From an uncultured Clostridia bacterium (lineage in GTDB: Bacteria > Bacillota > Clostridia > Oscillospirales > Oscillospiraceae), in the NCBI GenBank assembly GCA_945948185.1, contig CAMFAL010000008.1:1-38359 (forward strand): DNA of 38,359 nucleotides. Reading direction: 5' to 3'. A program made the translations under genes and the position numbers. Below are positions 14,814 through 22,790 of this stretch, piece by piece. The notes beneath the pieces were generated by a model, which did no database searches, was not told where the DNA came from, and worked only from the letters and a program-made list of their open reading frames with translations. Each line of letters opens with the position of its first letter. The first letter of the stretch is position 1.

Positions 14814-16709
14814 GTGGAAGAGAAGAAATTCCAACCCTACATTCCGGCGGACAAGGTCGTGCCTGAATTCACCGTGTTCTCTGTGATTCTCGGTGCATTG
14901 CTGGCTGTCCTGTTCGGCGGCGCCAACGCCTATCTGGGTCTGCGCGTTGGCATGACTGTTTCCGCATCTATCCCCGCAGCCGTCATCTCCATGGGCGTCA
15001 TCCGCTTCATTTTCAAGCGGGACTCCATTCTGGAGAACAACATGGTCCAGACCATCGGCTCCGCCGGTGAATCCCTAGCCGCGGGCGCCATTTTCACCAT
15101 GCCCGCGCTGTTCATGTGGGCTACTGAAGGCCTGTGCGACGTGCCCTCCATGGTGGAAATCGGCCTGATCGCCCTGTGCGGCGGCGTACTGGGCATCATG
15201 ATGATGATCCCCCTGCGCTCCGCCCTGATCGTCAAGGAGCACGGCACCCTGGGTTACCCCGAGGGCAAGGCCTGCGCCGAGGTCCTGATGGCCGGTGAAG
15301 AGGGCGGTGCCAAAGCCTCCACCGTGTTCTGGGGCCTGGGCATTGCCGCCGTCTACAAATTCGTGGCCGACGGCCTGAAGCTGTTCCCCAGCGAGGTGGA
15401 CTACACCATCGACGCCTATAAGGGCTCCGGCTTCGGCGTGGACGTTCTGCCCGCCCTGGCCGGTGTGGGCTACATCTGCGGCCCCCGTATTTCCTCCTAC
15501 ATGTTCGCGGGCAGCACCATTGCCTGGTTCGTGCTGATGCCCATGATCGCCCTGTTCGGCAGCAACCTGGTCATCTATCCCGCCACCATGAGCGTGGCCG
15601 AGCTGTGGGCTGACGGCGGCACCTGGAACCTGTGGAGCAAGTTCATCCGCTACATTGGCGCCGGTGCCCTGGCGGCCGGCGGCATTATCAGCCTGATCAA
15701 GTCCCTGCCCATGATCGTCCGCACCTTCGTGGCAGCCTTCAAGGATTACGGCAAGGGCAGCACCGGTGTGCTGCGCACTGAGCAGGACATCTCCATGAAG
15801 GTAGTCCTGGTGGTCTGCCTGGTCATCGCCGTGTTCATGTGGCTGTTCCCCAGTATCCCCGTCAGCCTGATCGGCGCTCTGATCATCCTGATCTTCGGCT
15901 TCTTCTTCGCAACCGTTTCTTCCCGCATGGTGGGCCTGATTGGCTCCTCCAACAACCCCGTCTCCGGCATGGCTATTGCCACGCTGCTGATCGCCACCAT
16001 CATCCTGAAAGCCACCGGCTCCACCGGCGCTTCCGGCATGGTGGGTGCCATCGCTATTGGCTCCGTCATCTGCATTATTGCCGCCATTGCCGGCGATACC
16101 TCTCAGGACCTGAAGACCGGCTTCCTGCTGGGCGCCACCCCCAAGAAGCAGCAGTACGGTGAGCTGATCGGCGTCTGCGTCTCCGCCGTGGCCATCGGCG
16201 CCATTCTGTACCTGCTGAATGCCGCCTGGGGCTTTGGCTCCGAGGAGCTGGGCGCTCCACAGGCCATGATGATGAAGATGGTCATCGAGGGCGTCATGGG
16301 CGGTGAGATGCCCTGGGCTCTGGTGTTCACCGGCGTGTTCATCGCCGTGGCCATTGAGATCCTGGGCCTGCCCGTTCTGCCCGTGGCCATCGGCATCTAT
16401 CTGCCCATCCACCTGAACGCCGGCATCATGCTGGGCGGTCTGGTGCGGCTGTTCGTGGAGAAGCGCAAGTACGCCTCCGAGAAGGAGAAGAACGACAGCA
16501 TCCAGTCTGGTATCCTGTACACCTCCGGCATGATCGCCGGTGAAGGTGTCGTGGGCATCCTGTTGGCTGTCTTCGCTGTTCTGAACATCAACTCCGATAT
16601 CTCCGGCATCATCAACCTGGGCAACATCGGCGGCCTGGTGTTCTTCGCCCTGCTGCTGCTGACCATCGTATTCTTCTGCAACAAAGTCAAGAAATCCTCT
16701 AAAAATTGA
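14814..16709 (+). CDS. OPT family oligopeptide transporter
   Basis: A 631-residue polytopic membrane protein with about 15 hydrophobic segments. The start of the membrane domain, GANAYLGLRVGMTVSASIP, and the SAGESLAAGA and GYPEGKACAEVL motifs are typical of prokaryotic OPT/YSL transporters, which import oligopeptides or metal complexes by proton symport. The GTG at 14814 is preceded by AGAGGAG. Two genes downstream on the same strand lies the dipeptidase PepD, so peptide nutrition is the most likely role. A terminator hairpin directly after the gene partly separates it from the PqqD-like gene. Confidence 0.9.
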   Translation: MEEKKFQPYIPADKVVPEFTVFSVILGALLAVLFGGANAYLGLRVGMTVSASIPAAVISMGVIRFIFKRDSILENNMVQTIGSAGESLAAGAIFTMPALFMWATEGLCDVPSMVEIGLIALCGGVLGIMMMIPLRSALIVKEHGTLGYPEGKACAEVLMAGEEGGAKASTVFWGLGIAAVYKFVADGLKLFPSEVDYTIDAYKGSGFGVDVLPALAGVGYICGPRISSYMFAGSTIAWFVLMPMIALFGSNLVIYPATMSVAELWADGGTWNLWSKFIRYIGAGALAAGGIISLIKSLPMIVRTFVAAFKDYGKGSTGVLRTEQDISMKVVLVVCLVIAVFMWLFPSIPVSLIGALIILIFGFFFATVSSRMVGLIGSSNNPVSGMAIATLLIATIILKATGSTGASGMVGAIAIGSVICIIAAIAGDTSQDLKTGFLLGATPKKQQYGELIGVCVSAVAIGAILYLLNAAWGFGSEELGAPQAMMMKMVIEGVMGGEMPWALVFTGVFIAVAIEILGLPVLPVAIGIYLPIHLNAGIMLGGLVRLFVEKRKYASEKEKNDSIQSGILYTSGMIAGEGVVGILLAVFAVLNINSDISGIINLGNIGGLVFFALLLLTIVFFCNKVKKSSKN

Positions 16710-16720
16710 TCGAATATTCA

Positions 16721-16749
16721 TTGTAAAACGAAGAACTGGGCTATATACT
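16721..16749 (+). promoter_or_regulatory. Promoter overlapping the OPT terminator
   Basis: TTGTAA (16721-16726), 17-bp spacer, TATACT (16744-16749). The -10 box lies in the ascending arm and loop of the terminator hairpin, so transcripts from here would begin after that arm and lack the hairpin. Confidence 0.5.
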
Positions 16750-16770
16750 ATGGTATATAGCCCAGTTTTC
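16735..16770 (+). terminator. Terminator after the OPT gene
   Basis: Perfect 14-bp stem (16735-16748 with 16753-16766), loop TATG, then TTTTC. It lies only a few bases before the ribosome site of the next gene. Confidence 0.75.
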
Positions 16771-16784
16771 ACAGGAGGGCCGTT

Positions 16785-17144
16785 ATGGTGAAAAAACAGG
16801 AAAACTATTTGGAGTATATCCCGGCCATCTCTGAGAAAAACAGCTGGGACAGGGACGAAAACGGCAAGGTTACCATCCATATGGTCCACCGGGGCTTTTA
16901 CGCCTGGATCGCCCAGAGGTTCTTCCACCGCCCCCGGGTCAGCCATATTGACCTGGACGCCATGGGCAGTTTCATCTTCCCTTTGATCGACGGTCAGCGG
17001 ACGGTGGGGGACATTGCGGAGCTGGTGAAGGCAGAGTTCGGCAAGGACGCCGAGCCGCTGTATGAGCGGCTGGTCAAGTATATGCAGATCCTGCGGAACA
17101 ACGGCTTCATCTACTACGCTGGAAAGGACAGGGCACCGAAATGA
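16785..17144 (+). CDS. PqqD family protein
   Basis: A 119-residue protein with a PqqD/RRE-like fold: strand-rich N-terminus, IDLDAMGSFIFPLIDGQRTV, then the GDIAELVKAEFG helix and a C-terminal helix ending NNGFIYY. PqqD-like domains bind leader peptides for radical SAM or other RiPP enzymes, but many stand-alone copies have unknown partners. No precursor peptide or adjacent modifying enzyme is visible here. AGGAGGG precedes the ATG and the stop overlaps the next start as ATGA. It forms an operon with the membrane winged-helix-like gene and pepD. Confidence 0.8.
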   Translation: MVKKQENYLEYIPAISEKNSWDRDENGKVTIHMVHRGFYAWIAQRFFHRPRVSHIDLDAMGSFIFPLIDGQRTVGDIAELVKAEFGKDAEPLYERLVKYMQILRNNGFIYYAGKDRAPK

Positions 17145-17485
17145 GCACGGGACAGATCATTCTGGGCATCATTCTGTTTGCCGTGGCGGGCGCCATTCTC
17201 TATGCCTGGGGCCTGAAAAAATCCATGGATCAGCGGGAGGACCTTCAGCGGAGCCTCATGAGCGCCTGCGGCAGCCGGGTGGTGAATCACCTGAAAAAAC
17301 ACGGCACCGTCACAAAGGCTGAGATTGCGGCGCTGGTGGATGGCATGACAGCGGGGTCCTTCTGGTCCCGCCACAAGGTCCGTGTGCAGGACAGCAAAAA
17401 AGTGGCCGGCCAGGTTATCGACTTTCTGCTGGACCAGCAGTATATCGAGACCACCGGCGGCGGAAGCTACCGTCTGAAGAAATAA
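17141..17485 (+). CDS. Small membrane protein with winged-helix-like domain
   Basis: A 114-residue protein. One N-terminal TM helix (IILGIILFAVAGAILYAWGL) is followed by a basic segment and a ~75-residue soluble domain with the helix-helix-helix-wing pattern of a winged helix (HGTVTKAEIAALVDGM, then VAGQVIDFLLDQQYIETTGGGSYRL). It overlaps the PqqD-like gene by four bases (ATGA), so translation is coupled. I do not recognise a named family. It may be a membrane-tethered scaffold or regulator working with the PqqD-like protein (inference). Confidence 0.72.
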   Translation: MSTGQIILGIILFAVAGAILYAWGLKKSMDQREDLQRSLMSACGSRVVNHLKKHGTVTKAEIAALVDGMTAGSFWSRHKVRVQDSKKVAGQVIDFLLDQQYIETTGGGSYRLKK

Positions 17486-17514
17486 ATCAATTAACCTGTA
17501 AAGGAGCAACTACC

Positions 17515-18954
17515 ATGCCGATTTTGGAACATCTGGAGCCCAAGGGCGTATTCCGTTTCTTTGAGGAAATGTGCGCCATCCCACACGGCTCCGGCAACAC
17601 CAAGGCCGTCAGCGACTGGCTCATGGCCTTCGCCCGGGAGCGGGACCTGGAGGCGTACCAGGACGACCTGGACAATGTCATCATCATCAAAGAAGCCACC
17701 CCCGGCTACGAGAACGCCCAGCCGGTCATCCTCCAGGGCCACATGGACATGGTCTGCGAAAAGGCCCCTGACTGCGCCAAGGATATGGACAAGGAGGGGT
17801 TGGACCTGGCGGTGGAGGGCGACACCGTCTACGCCAAGGGCACCACTCTGGGCGGCGACGACGGCATCGCCGTGGCCATGGCTCTGGCCATTCTGGACGC
17901 GGACGATATCCCCCATCCCCGACTGGAGGCTGTATTCACTGTGGATGAGGAGATTGGTATGCTGGGTGCCGTGGGCATGGAAGACGTATCCATGCTCCAT
18001 GGCCGCCGGATGCTGAACCTGGATTCTGAGGTGGAGGGTGTCTTTACCGTCAGCTGTGCCGGCGGCAATCTGACCAAATGCACTCTGCCCGTGCATCGGG
18101 AAGCCTTTGACGGTCAGGTCCTTACCGTCACCGTGGGCGGTCTGCGGGGCGGCCACTCCGGCGTGGAGATCGACAAGGGTCTGGGCAACGCCTGCATGTT
18201 GCTGGGCCGGGTACTGAACGCCTGCAGCCGGGAAACCGAGCTGCGCCTGATCTCCGCCGACGGCGGTCTGAAGGACAACGCCATCCCCCGGGAGGCCATC
18301 GCAGTGGTGTCCACAGCGGATAGCCAGGCAGTAAAGGCCGTCTGCGCCCGTCTGGACGCCGAACTGAAAAACGAGTACCGGGCCACGGATCCGGCGGTGT
18401 TCATCTCCGTCAGTGAGGTTGGAACCGGCCTTCCTATGGACGAAGCTTCCTCCCGCCGTACTCTGGCCTTCCTCACCTGCGCCCCCAACGGCATCCAGGC
18501 CATGAGCGCTGATATTCCCGGTCTGGTGCAGACTTCTCTGAACCTGGGCATCCTCACCACGGAGGACGGCGCGGTGAACGCCTCCTTCTGCGTCCGCAGC
18601 AGCGTGGACAGCCAGAAGCAGATGTTGGTGGAGCGGCTCACCTGCCTGACGGAGACCCTGGACGGCAGCGTGGCGGTCTTCGGCGACTACTCCGGCTGGG
18701 AGTACCGCCCCGACTCCCCCCTGCGGGAGCTGCTGGTGGAGGTCTTTACAGAACAGTACGGCCATGAACCCAAAATTGAGGCCATCCACGCCGGTGTGGA
18801 GTGCGGCATCTTTGCCGGAAAGCTCCCCGGTCTGGACTGCGTCTCCATGGGTCCGGACCTGACGGAGATCCACACCTGCCGGGAGCGGCTGCACATCGCC
18901 TCCGTTCAGCGCCTGTGGACCATGGTACTGGAGGCCTTAAAGCGTATGGAATGA
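17515..18954 (+). CDS. pepD: Aminoacyl-histidine dipeptidase (M20C)
   Basis: A 479-residue cytosolic zinc dipeptidase of the M20C family that splits Xaa-His and other dipeptides. Metal-site residues are visible: His76 and Asp78 in LQGHMDMVCE, Asp115/Asp116 in LGGDDGIAVAM and Glu145/Glu146 in VDEEIGML; a lid domain with GLRGGHSGVEID lies in the middle and a late His in the C-terminal part. AAAGGAG precedes the ATG. It closes the OPT-PqqD-membrane protein cluster, consistent with breakdown of imported peptides. Confidence 0.93.
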   Translation: MPILEHLEPKGVFRFFEEMCAIPHGSGNTKAVSDWLMAFARERDLEAYQDDLDNVIIIKEATPGYENAQPVILQGHMDMVCEKAPDCAKDMDKEGLDLAVEGDTVYAKGTTLGGDDGIAVAMALAILDADDIPHPRLEAVFTVDEEIGMLGAVGMEDVSMLHGRRMLNLDSEVEGVFTVSCAGGNLTKCTLPVHREAFDGQVLTVTVGGLRGGHSGVEIDKGLGNACMLLGRVLNACSRETELRLISADGGLKDNAIPREAIAVVSTADSQAVKAVCARLDAELKNEYRATDPAVFISVSEVGTGLPMDEASSRRTLAFLTCAPNGIQAMSADIPGLVQTSLNLGILTTEDGAVNASFCVRSSVDSQKQMLVERLTCLTETLDGSVAVFGDYSGWEYRPDSPLRELLVEVFTEQYGHEPKIEAIHAGVECGIFAGKLPGLDCVSMGPDLTEIHTCRERLHIASVQRLWTMVLEALKRME

Positions 18955-18955
18955 T

Positions 18956-18992
18956 AAAATCCCCACAGCCAAACGGCTGTGGGGATTTTTCA
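18956..18992. terminator. Bidirectional terminator pepD / zinc lipoprotein
   Basis: Perfect 15-bp stem (18956-18970 with 18975-18989), loop AAAC, with A-run left and T-run right, between convergent genes. Confidence 0.88.
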
Positions 18993-18994
18993 TA

Positions 18995-19996
18995 TCAGGC
19001 AAAGTATTGTTGGAGCACCTCCAGATTCCGCTCCATCAGGGAGAGATAGGTGGCGCCGCTCTCAATCTCCGCCTTTGATACGTTGTGGCAGGTGTGGAAC
19101 ATGGCGGTTTGGGTCCCGGTGGCCTCCGCAATGCAGTCCGCCACCAAATGGTTTGAAAATTCGATATACCAGACGGTGGGAAGTTGTTCTGCCCGCACCT
19201 TCTCCGTCAGATACGCAATGGTGGCCGCCGAGGGCTCCGTCTGGGTCCCGCAGCCCGGGAAGGCCGCGTAATAGTCCAAATCATACCGCTCCGCAAAGTA
19301 CCGCAGGGGGAAGCGGTCGCCAAAGACGATGGTCCGGCTGGGCTGCGCGTCGAAAAACGCTTCAAACCGCTGGTCCAGGTCTGTTAGCTCCGCCGCGTAG
19401 GCTTCGGCATTCTCCCGGTACGCCTCCTTGCGGGCACTGTCCAGCTCCGCTAATCTTTCGCCGATGGCCAGGGTGATCTCCGCCGCGTTGGCGGGAGAAG
19501 TCCAGACGTGCTCGTCCATGCCGGTCACCTCTCCCAGGCCGTGGCTGTCCTCCTCCGGCTCCTCATGGTGTTCGTCCTCGTCGTGGTCGTGGCCCTCACG
19601 GTCGTGGCCACGCTCCGCCTGCATGCCCTCCACATGCTCCTCCTCCAGCAGGTCCACGCAGTCCACCATCCGCAGAGTCTCCCCTCTGGGCTGGACCGCC
19701 GTCAGAATGGTGTCCACCCAGGCGTCGCTCTCGCCGCCAAGGTAAATGAACAGGTCGCAGTTCTGCACAGCCAGGATGTCCGCCGGGGTTGGCTCGTAGG
19801 AGTGGCTTTCCACGCCGGGAGGCAACAGCAGGGCCACCTCCGCGCCGTCTCCCACGGCGGCACGGGCGAAATCGTAGGCTGGGAACACAGTCGCCACGAT
19901 CCGGAGCCGTCCCTCATCCGCCTCCGGAGCCGGGGCAGCCGGGGCGCAGCCCACCAGCAGCAGAATACAGCAAATACACAGCATCAGTTTTTTCAC
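18995..19996 (-). CDS. znuA: Zinc ABC transporter substrate-binding lipoprotein
   Basis: A 333-residue cluster A-1 metal-binding lipoprotein of the ZnuA/AdcA type. A signal peptide with lipobox LVGC places it on the outer membrane face; VATVFPAYDFARA and the metal-site contexts GVESHSYEPTPAD and DEHVWTSPANA follow. A His/Asp/Glu-rich loop (around residues 130-155) is the usual zinc-sensing or chaperone loop. GTG 19996 is chosen because AGAGGA lies 7 nt upstream; TTG 20014 is six codons earlier. No permease or ATPase gene is adjacent. A Zur/Fur-type box lies at the promoter. Confidence 0.9.
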   Translation of the reverse strand: MKKLMLCICCILLLVGCAPAAPAPEADEGRLRIVATVFPAYDFARAAVGDGAEVALLLPPGVESHSYEPTPADILAVQNCDLFIYLGGESDAWVDTILTAVQPRGETLRMVDCVDLLEEEHVEGMQAERGHDREGHDHDEDEHHEEPEEDSHGLGEVTGMDEHVWTSPANAAEITLAIGERLAELDSARKEAYRENAEAYAAELTDLDQRFEAFFDAQPSRTIVFGDRFPLRYFAERYDLDYYAAFPGCGTQTEPSAATIAYLTEKVRAEQLPTVWYIEFSNHLVADCIAEATGTQTAMFHTCHNVSKAEIESGATYLSLMERNLEVLQQYFA

Positions 19997-20016
19997 AGGA
20001 TAGTCCTCTTTCAATT

Positions 20017-20031
20017 TGAGAATGATTTTCA
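20017..20031. promoter_or_regulatory. Zur/Fur-family 7-1-7 operator
   Basis: TGAGAATGATTTTCA is a perfect 7-1-7 inverted repeat (TGAnAATnATTnTCA). It covers the first ~15 transcribed bases of the zinc lipoprotein gene, so binding would block initiation. Zur is favoured by the target gene. Confidence 0.75.
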
Positions 20032-20038
20032 GATGTAC

Positions 20039-20067
20039 ATGATACCACGGGCCCGCGTAAAATGCAA
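20039..20067 (-). promoter_or_regulatory. Promoter of the zinc lipoprotein gene
   Basis: On the minus strand: TTGCAT (20067-20062), 17-bp spacer, TATCAT (20044-20039). Confidence 0.7.
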
Positions 20068-20163
20068 CCTGAGAAAAATCCGCAATTTTTGGAGGAAAAT
20101 GCTTTCAAAATCGTAAGAACCGGCGTATACTGGTTACACTTACAACAGATAGGAGCGGTGACC

Positions 20164-20772
20164 ATGACAAATCTGCTGAAACGGATCAAGGCAAACGCCC
20201 TTTTCTCCGCCATCCTGTACATCCTGCTGGGCCTGGTGCTGCTGCTGTGGCCGGAGCGCTCCACCGGCGCCCTGTGCACGCTGCTGGGAGCGGTCCTGGT
20301 GCTGTGCGGTCTGTCGGATATCTTCAAGTTTCTCCGCAGCCGGGACGGCACTCTCTATTCCGCCGCACATCTCCTGACAGGCGTCATCCTGGCAACCGTG
20401 GGCATCTGGCTCATGGCCCGGCCCACCCTGATTGCCGTCATCATTCCCCGGATCATCGGCGTACTGATCTGTTTCCACGGCATCAGTAATCTGGGCGGTG
20501 CCCTGACCCTGCGAAAAAACCAGTCTGCCCGCTGGAGCGCCGCCGTCATCCTGGGCGCCGTCACCCTGGCTCTGGGGCTTCTGCTGGTGCTGGCTCCCTT
20601 CGAGGCCTTCACCACCGCGGTCCGTATCATCGGCGCCGTGCTGATCTACGACGGCGTCAGCGACATCTGGATCTCCACCCAAGTCACCCGGGTCATCAAG
20701 CAGGCTGAAAAGGCCTCCAACGCTCAGCAGGATGCCGTGGACGTAGACTTTCGGGATGCTTCGGACCAGTGA
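20164..20772 (+). CDS. DUF308/HdeD-like membrane protein
   Basis: A 202-residue protein with about six TM helices arranged as three pairs (AILYILLGLVLLLWP, LLTGVILATVGIWLMA, ILGAVTLALGLLLVLAP), the HdeD/DUF308 pattern, and a short acidic cytoplasmic tail. HdeD-like proteins are linked to acid or envelope stress in other bacteria, but the function here is unknown. ATG 20164 has GGAGCGGTG upstream; TATACT at 20126-20131 with a weak -35 at 20103 may be its promoter. It is divergent from the zinc lipoprotein gene. Confidence 0.8.
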   Translation: MTNLLKRIKANALFSAILYILLGLVLLLWPERSTGALCTLLGAVLVLCGLSDIFKFLRSRDGTLYSAAHLLTGVILATVGIWLMARPTLIAVIIPRIIGVLICFHGISNLGGALTLRKNQSARWSAAVILGAVTLALGLLLVLAPFEAFTTAVRIIGAVLIYDGVSDIWISTQVTRVIKQAEKASNAQQDAVDVDFRDASDQ

Positions 20773-20881
20773 TCAGGCCTTGGGAAAGGATTCCCGTTAC
20801 CGTGGAGCAAACTACAGCCTGTCAAGAGAACAATGAAATAAAGCAACAGTTTCCACAGCTTTTCACAAAACTGTGCCGCTG

Positions 20882-20940
20882 TAAAAACCGCAGAATTTAG
20901 TTGGCTGCCGAGGTATCCAACCGAATTTTGCGGTTTTCTT
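20882..20940. terminator. Long stem-loop at edge of IS remnant
   Basis: AAAACCGCAGAATT pairs with AATTTTGCGGTTTT (one G-T pair) and the inner GTTGG pairs with CCAAC, enclosing about 55 nt. It sits between the DUF308 gene and an IS3-like remnant and may be a terminator or an element-borne structure. Confidence 0.45.
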
Positions 20941-21300
20941 ATGCCGCCAAATACAGCGTATCTCAGCTTCATTCTGGACCTGTCTGACAGGCATATCGTG
21001 ATTTCTGAGATGGGGGATACGAATGATAGCGCACTGGTATTTGATACCTTTGATAAGGCCGCTGCAGCTGAGCCTCACGCTCATCCGATTTTCATAGTGG
21101 CAGAGGCTTCCAGTACACGAATCACGCCTTTCATTCCTAGCTGGTGGAGGCCGGCATGACGCAAAGCATGTCCCGCGTGAGCATCTGTATGGATACCGGC
21201 CCACCACGCTCTTACCGATGCCGGGCTATCGATCAATATGATGTTCTTCATAAGGTATTCCGATCTATCCATGGTGTTTTTACTCTTTTGATATGAGCTA
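20941..21300 (+). mobile_element. Eroded IS3-family transposase (orfB end)
   Basis: The plus strand encodes LSFILDLSDRHIVISEMGD and VFDTFDKAAAAEPHAHPIF, matching the DDE catalytic domain of IS3/IS150-type transposases. A frame change then gives GFQYTNHAFHS, a TAG stop, and EAGMTQSMSRVSICMDTGP; a further shift gives a degraded MYY-type tail. The upstream orfA and first half of orfB are missing and no terminal repeats are obvious. It is a dead fragment. Confidence 0.82.
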
Positions 21301-21423
21301 TTACAGTACTTTACGGACATTTGTCCTCCATAAAATTACACAAACAGCCGCCTGAAATTTCCCTTCTTCCGCTCCTACAAAGGCATGCGGAAAAAGGCTG
21401 TCACAAACTGTCAGATTTGTCAA

Positions 21424-21452
21424 TTGCGGCGGCAGAACAAATCTTATACAAT
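21424..21452 (+). promoter_or_regulatory. Candidate promoter of gntR-pur operon
   Basis: TTGCGG (21424-21429), 17-bp spacer, TACAAT (21447-21452). Moderate match; transcription would start near 21459 inside a tandem repeat. Confidence 0.45.
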
Positions 21453-21453
21453 A

Positions 21454-21483
21454 GGTACGACCTTTAATGGTACTACTTTTAAT
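21454..21483 (+). promoter_or_regulatory. Tandem 15-nt repeat, candidate GntR operator
   Basis: GGTACGACCTTTAAT (21454-21468) is followed without gap by GGTACTACTTTTAAT (21469-21483), identical at 13 of 15 positions. It covers the predicted start of transcription of the GntR-family gene. GGTAC-N-AC resembles half-palindromic sites of HutC-type regulators, so autoregulation is likely (inference). Confidence 0.6.
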
Positions 21484-21503
21484 GCAAGTATGAGGTGACC
21501 GGT

Positions 21504-22229
21504 ATGAGCAGTCAGCCGACCCAGTCCAAAACCATCCGCGCCCAGCTGTTGGCCGCCATGAAGGAGGGCGAATACGCCGCCTGCGAGCGTCTTCCCAGGG
21601 AAAGTGTTCTGGCCGAGAAGCTGGGCATCAGCCGCACCCAACTGCGGGACATTCTGGCCTCCCTGGAGCGGGAGGGCTTCATCACCCGCCGCCACGGCGT
21701 GGGCACCATCATTAACCGCCATGTTCTGAACGCCCACACCCGCATGGACATCGAGGTGGAGTTCCTGGACATGATCCGCCAAAGCGGCTTCACCCCGGCG
21801 GTGGCATCCGTCCAGGTGTCCGAGGGCACCGCAGACGCAGACATTGCCGCCAAGCTGCACATAGAGGAGGGCGCCCCCATTCTCCGGGTATCCCGTCTCT
21901 GCACAGCGGACGGAAAGCCCGCCATTTACTGTGAGGACGTGCTGGACAAGGCCCTGGCCAAGGGCGATTACACCATTAAGGATCTAAAGCTGCCCATCTT
22001 CCATTTCCTGCAGAAGTTCTGTGGGGTATATCCCTATCTGGACCTGACGGACCTGAAGCCCATGGTTGCCGACGCCGCCCTGGCCGAGATCCTGCAGGTG
22101 CCGGTGGGTTCCCCCATCCTGCATATGGACGAGGTGGACTTCGACATCGACGGAAATCCCGTATTCTGTTCCAGCGAGTACTTTGCTGATGGCTTCTTCC
22201 GTCATACGGTCATGCGGAAAAAGCTTTGA
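21504..22229 (+). CDS. GntR family (HutC subfamily) transcriptional regulator
   Basis: A 241-residue regulator. The N-terminal winged helix-turn-helix (residues ~8-70) contains RLPRESVLAEKLGISRTQLR and the wing FITRRHGVGT. The C-terminal UTRA effector domain has EGAPILRVSRL, GKPAIYCEDVL and VPVGSPILHMDEV, typical of HutC-type sensors of small metabolites. ATG 21504 has GAGGTG upstream. It lies 34 nt before purE on the same strand, with no terminator between, so it is probably the first gene of the purine operon and a candidate local regulator of it. Confidence 0.88.
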   Translation: MSSQPTQSKTIRAQLLAAMKEGEYAACERLPRESVLAEKLGISRTQLRDILASLEREGFITRRHGVGTIINRHVLNAHTRMDIEVEFLDMIRQSGFTPAVASVQVSEGTADADIAAKLHIEEGAPILRVSRLCTADGKPAIYCEDVLDKALAKGDYTIKDLKLPIFHFLQKFCGVYPYLDLTDLKPMVADAALAEILQVPVGSPILHMDEVDFDIDGNPVFCSSEYFADGFFRHTVMRKKL

Positions 22230-22263
22230 TCCTACAAAAAATCACGTAAAAAGGAGCGTCACC

Positions 22264-22758
22264 ATGAAAAAAGTTGCCGTTATCATGGGCAGCGATTCTG
22301 ACTGGCCCGTGGTCAAGGGTGCCTGCCAGCAGCTGGCCGCCTTCGGCATTCCCTATGAGGCCCATATTCTCAGCGCCCACCGCACCCCCGCCGAGGCGGC
22401 GGACTTTGCGAAAAACGCCAGGCAAAACGGCTTTGGCGTGCTGATCTGCGCCGCCGGCATGGCGGCCCATCTGGCCGGTGCTTTTGCCGGCAACTCCACT
22501 CTTCCCGTCATCGGCATTCCCATGAAGGGCGGTGCCATGGACGGTCTGGACGCCCTGCTGGCCACCGTTCAGATGCCCAGCGGCATCCCCGTGGCGACAG
22601 TCGCCATCAACGGCGCCAAGAACGCCGCTGTGCTGGCCGCCCAGATTCTGGCTGTCAGCGACGACGCCCTGGCCGCGAAGCTGGACCAGGCCCGGGTGGA
22701 CATGGCGAAGCAAATTGCCGACAAGGAAGCGAAGCTGCAGGCGGAGCTGGAAGAATAA
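22264..22758 (+). CDS. purE: N5-CAIR mutase PurE
   Basis: A 164-residue class I PurE, which converts N5-carboxyaminoimidazole ribonucleotide to CAIR. The motifs MGSDSDWPV and ILSAHRTPAEA contain the substrate and catalytic residues; the middle GAMDGLDALLATVQMP segment is typical. AAGGAG precedes the ATG. No purK is next to it; in bacteria using class I PurE, PurK normally supplies N5-CAIR, so purK must be elsewhere or non-enzymatic carboxylation is used. Confidence 0.95.
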   Translation: MKKVAVIMGSDSDWPVVKGACQQLAAFGIPYEAHILSAHRTPAEAADFAKNARQNGFGVLICAAGMAAHLAGAFAGNSTLPVIGIPMKGGAMDGLDALLATVQMPSGIPVATVAINGAKNAAVLAAQILAVSDDALAAKLDQARVDMAKQIADKEAKLQAELEE

Positions 22759-22790
22759 GACAACGAAATTAAAGAATCAGGAGTAACAAC

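Noticed and set aside
15075-16946. Minus-strand 623-codon frame opposite the OPT transporter
   Set aside because: Same codon-bias effect; the plus strand encodes a clear multi-TM transporter.
20724-20972. Minus-strand 82-codon ORF with a hydrophobic stretch
   Set aside because: It is formed by the long stem-loop and the tail of the DUF308 gene, with no ribosome site; better explained as non-coding repeat-like sequence.
22230-22263. Purine or PRPP riboswitch before purE
   Set aside because: Only 34 nt separate gntR and purE, too short for an aptamer, and the 21300-21500 leader shows no purine aptamer core.
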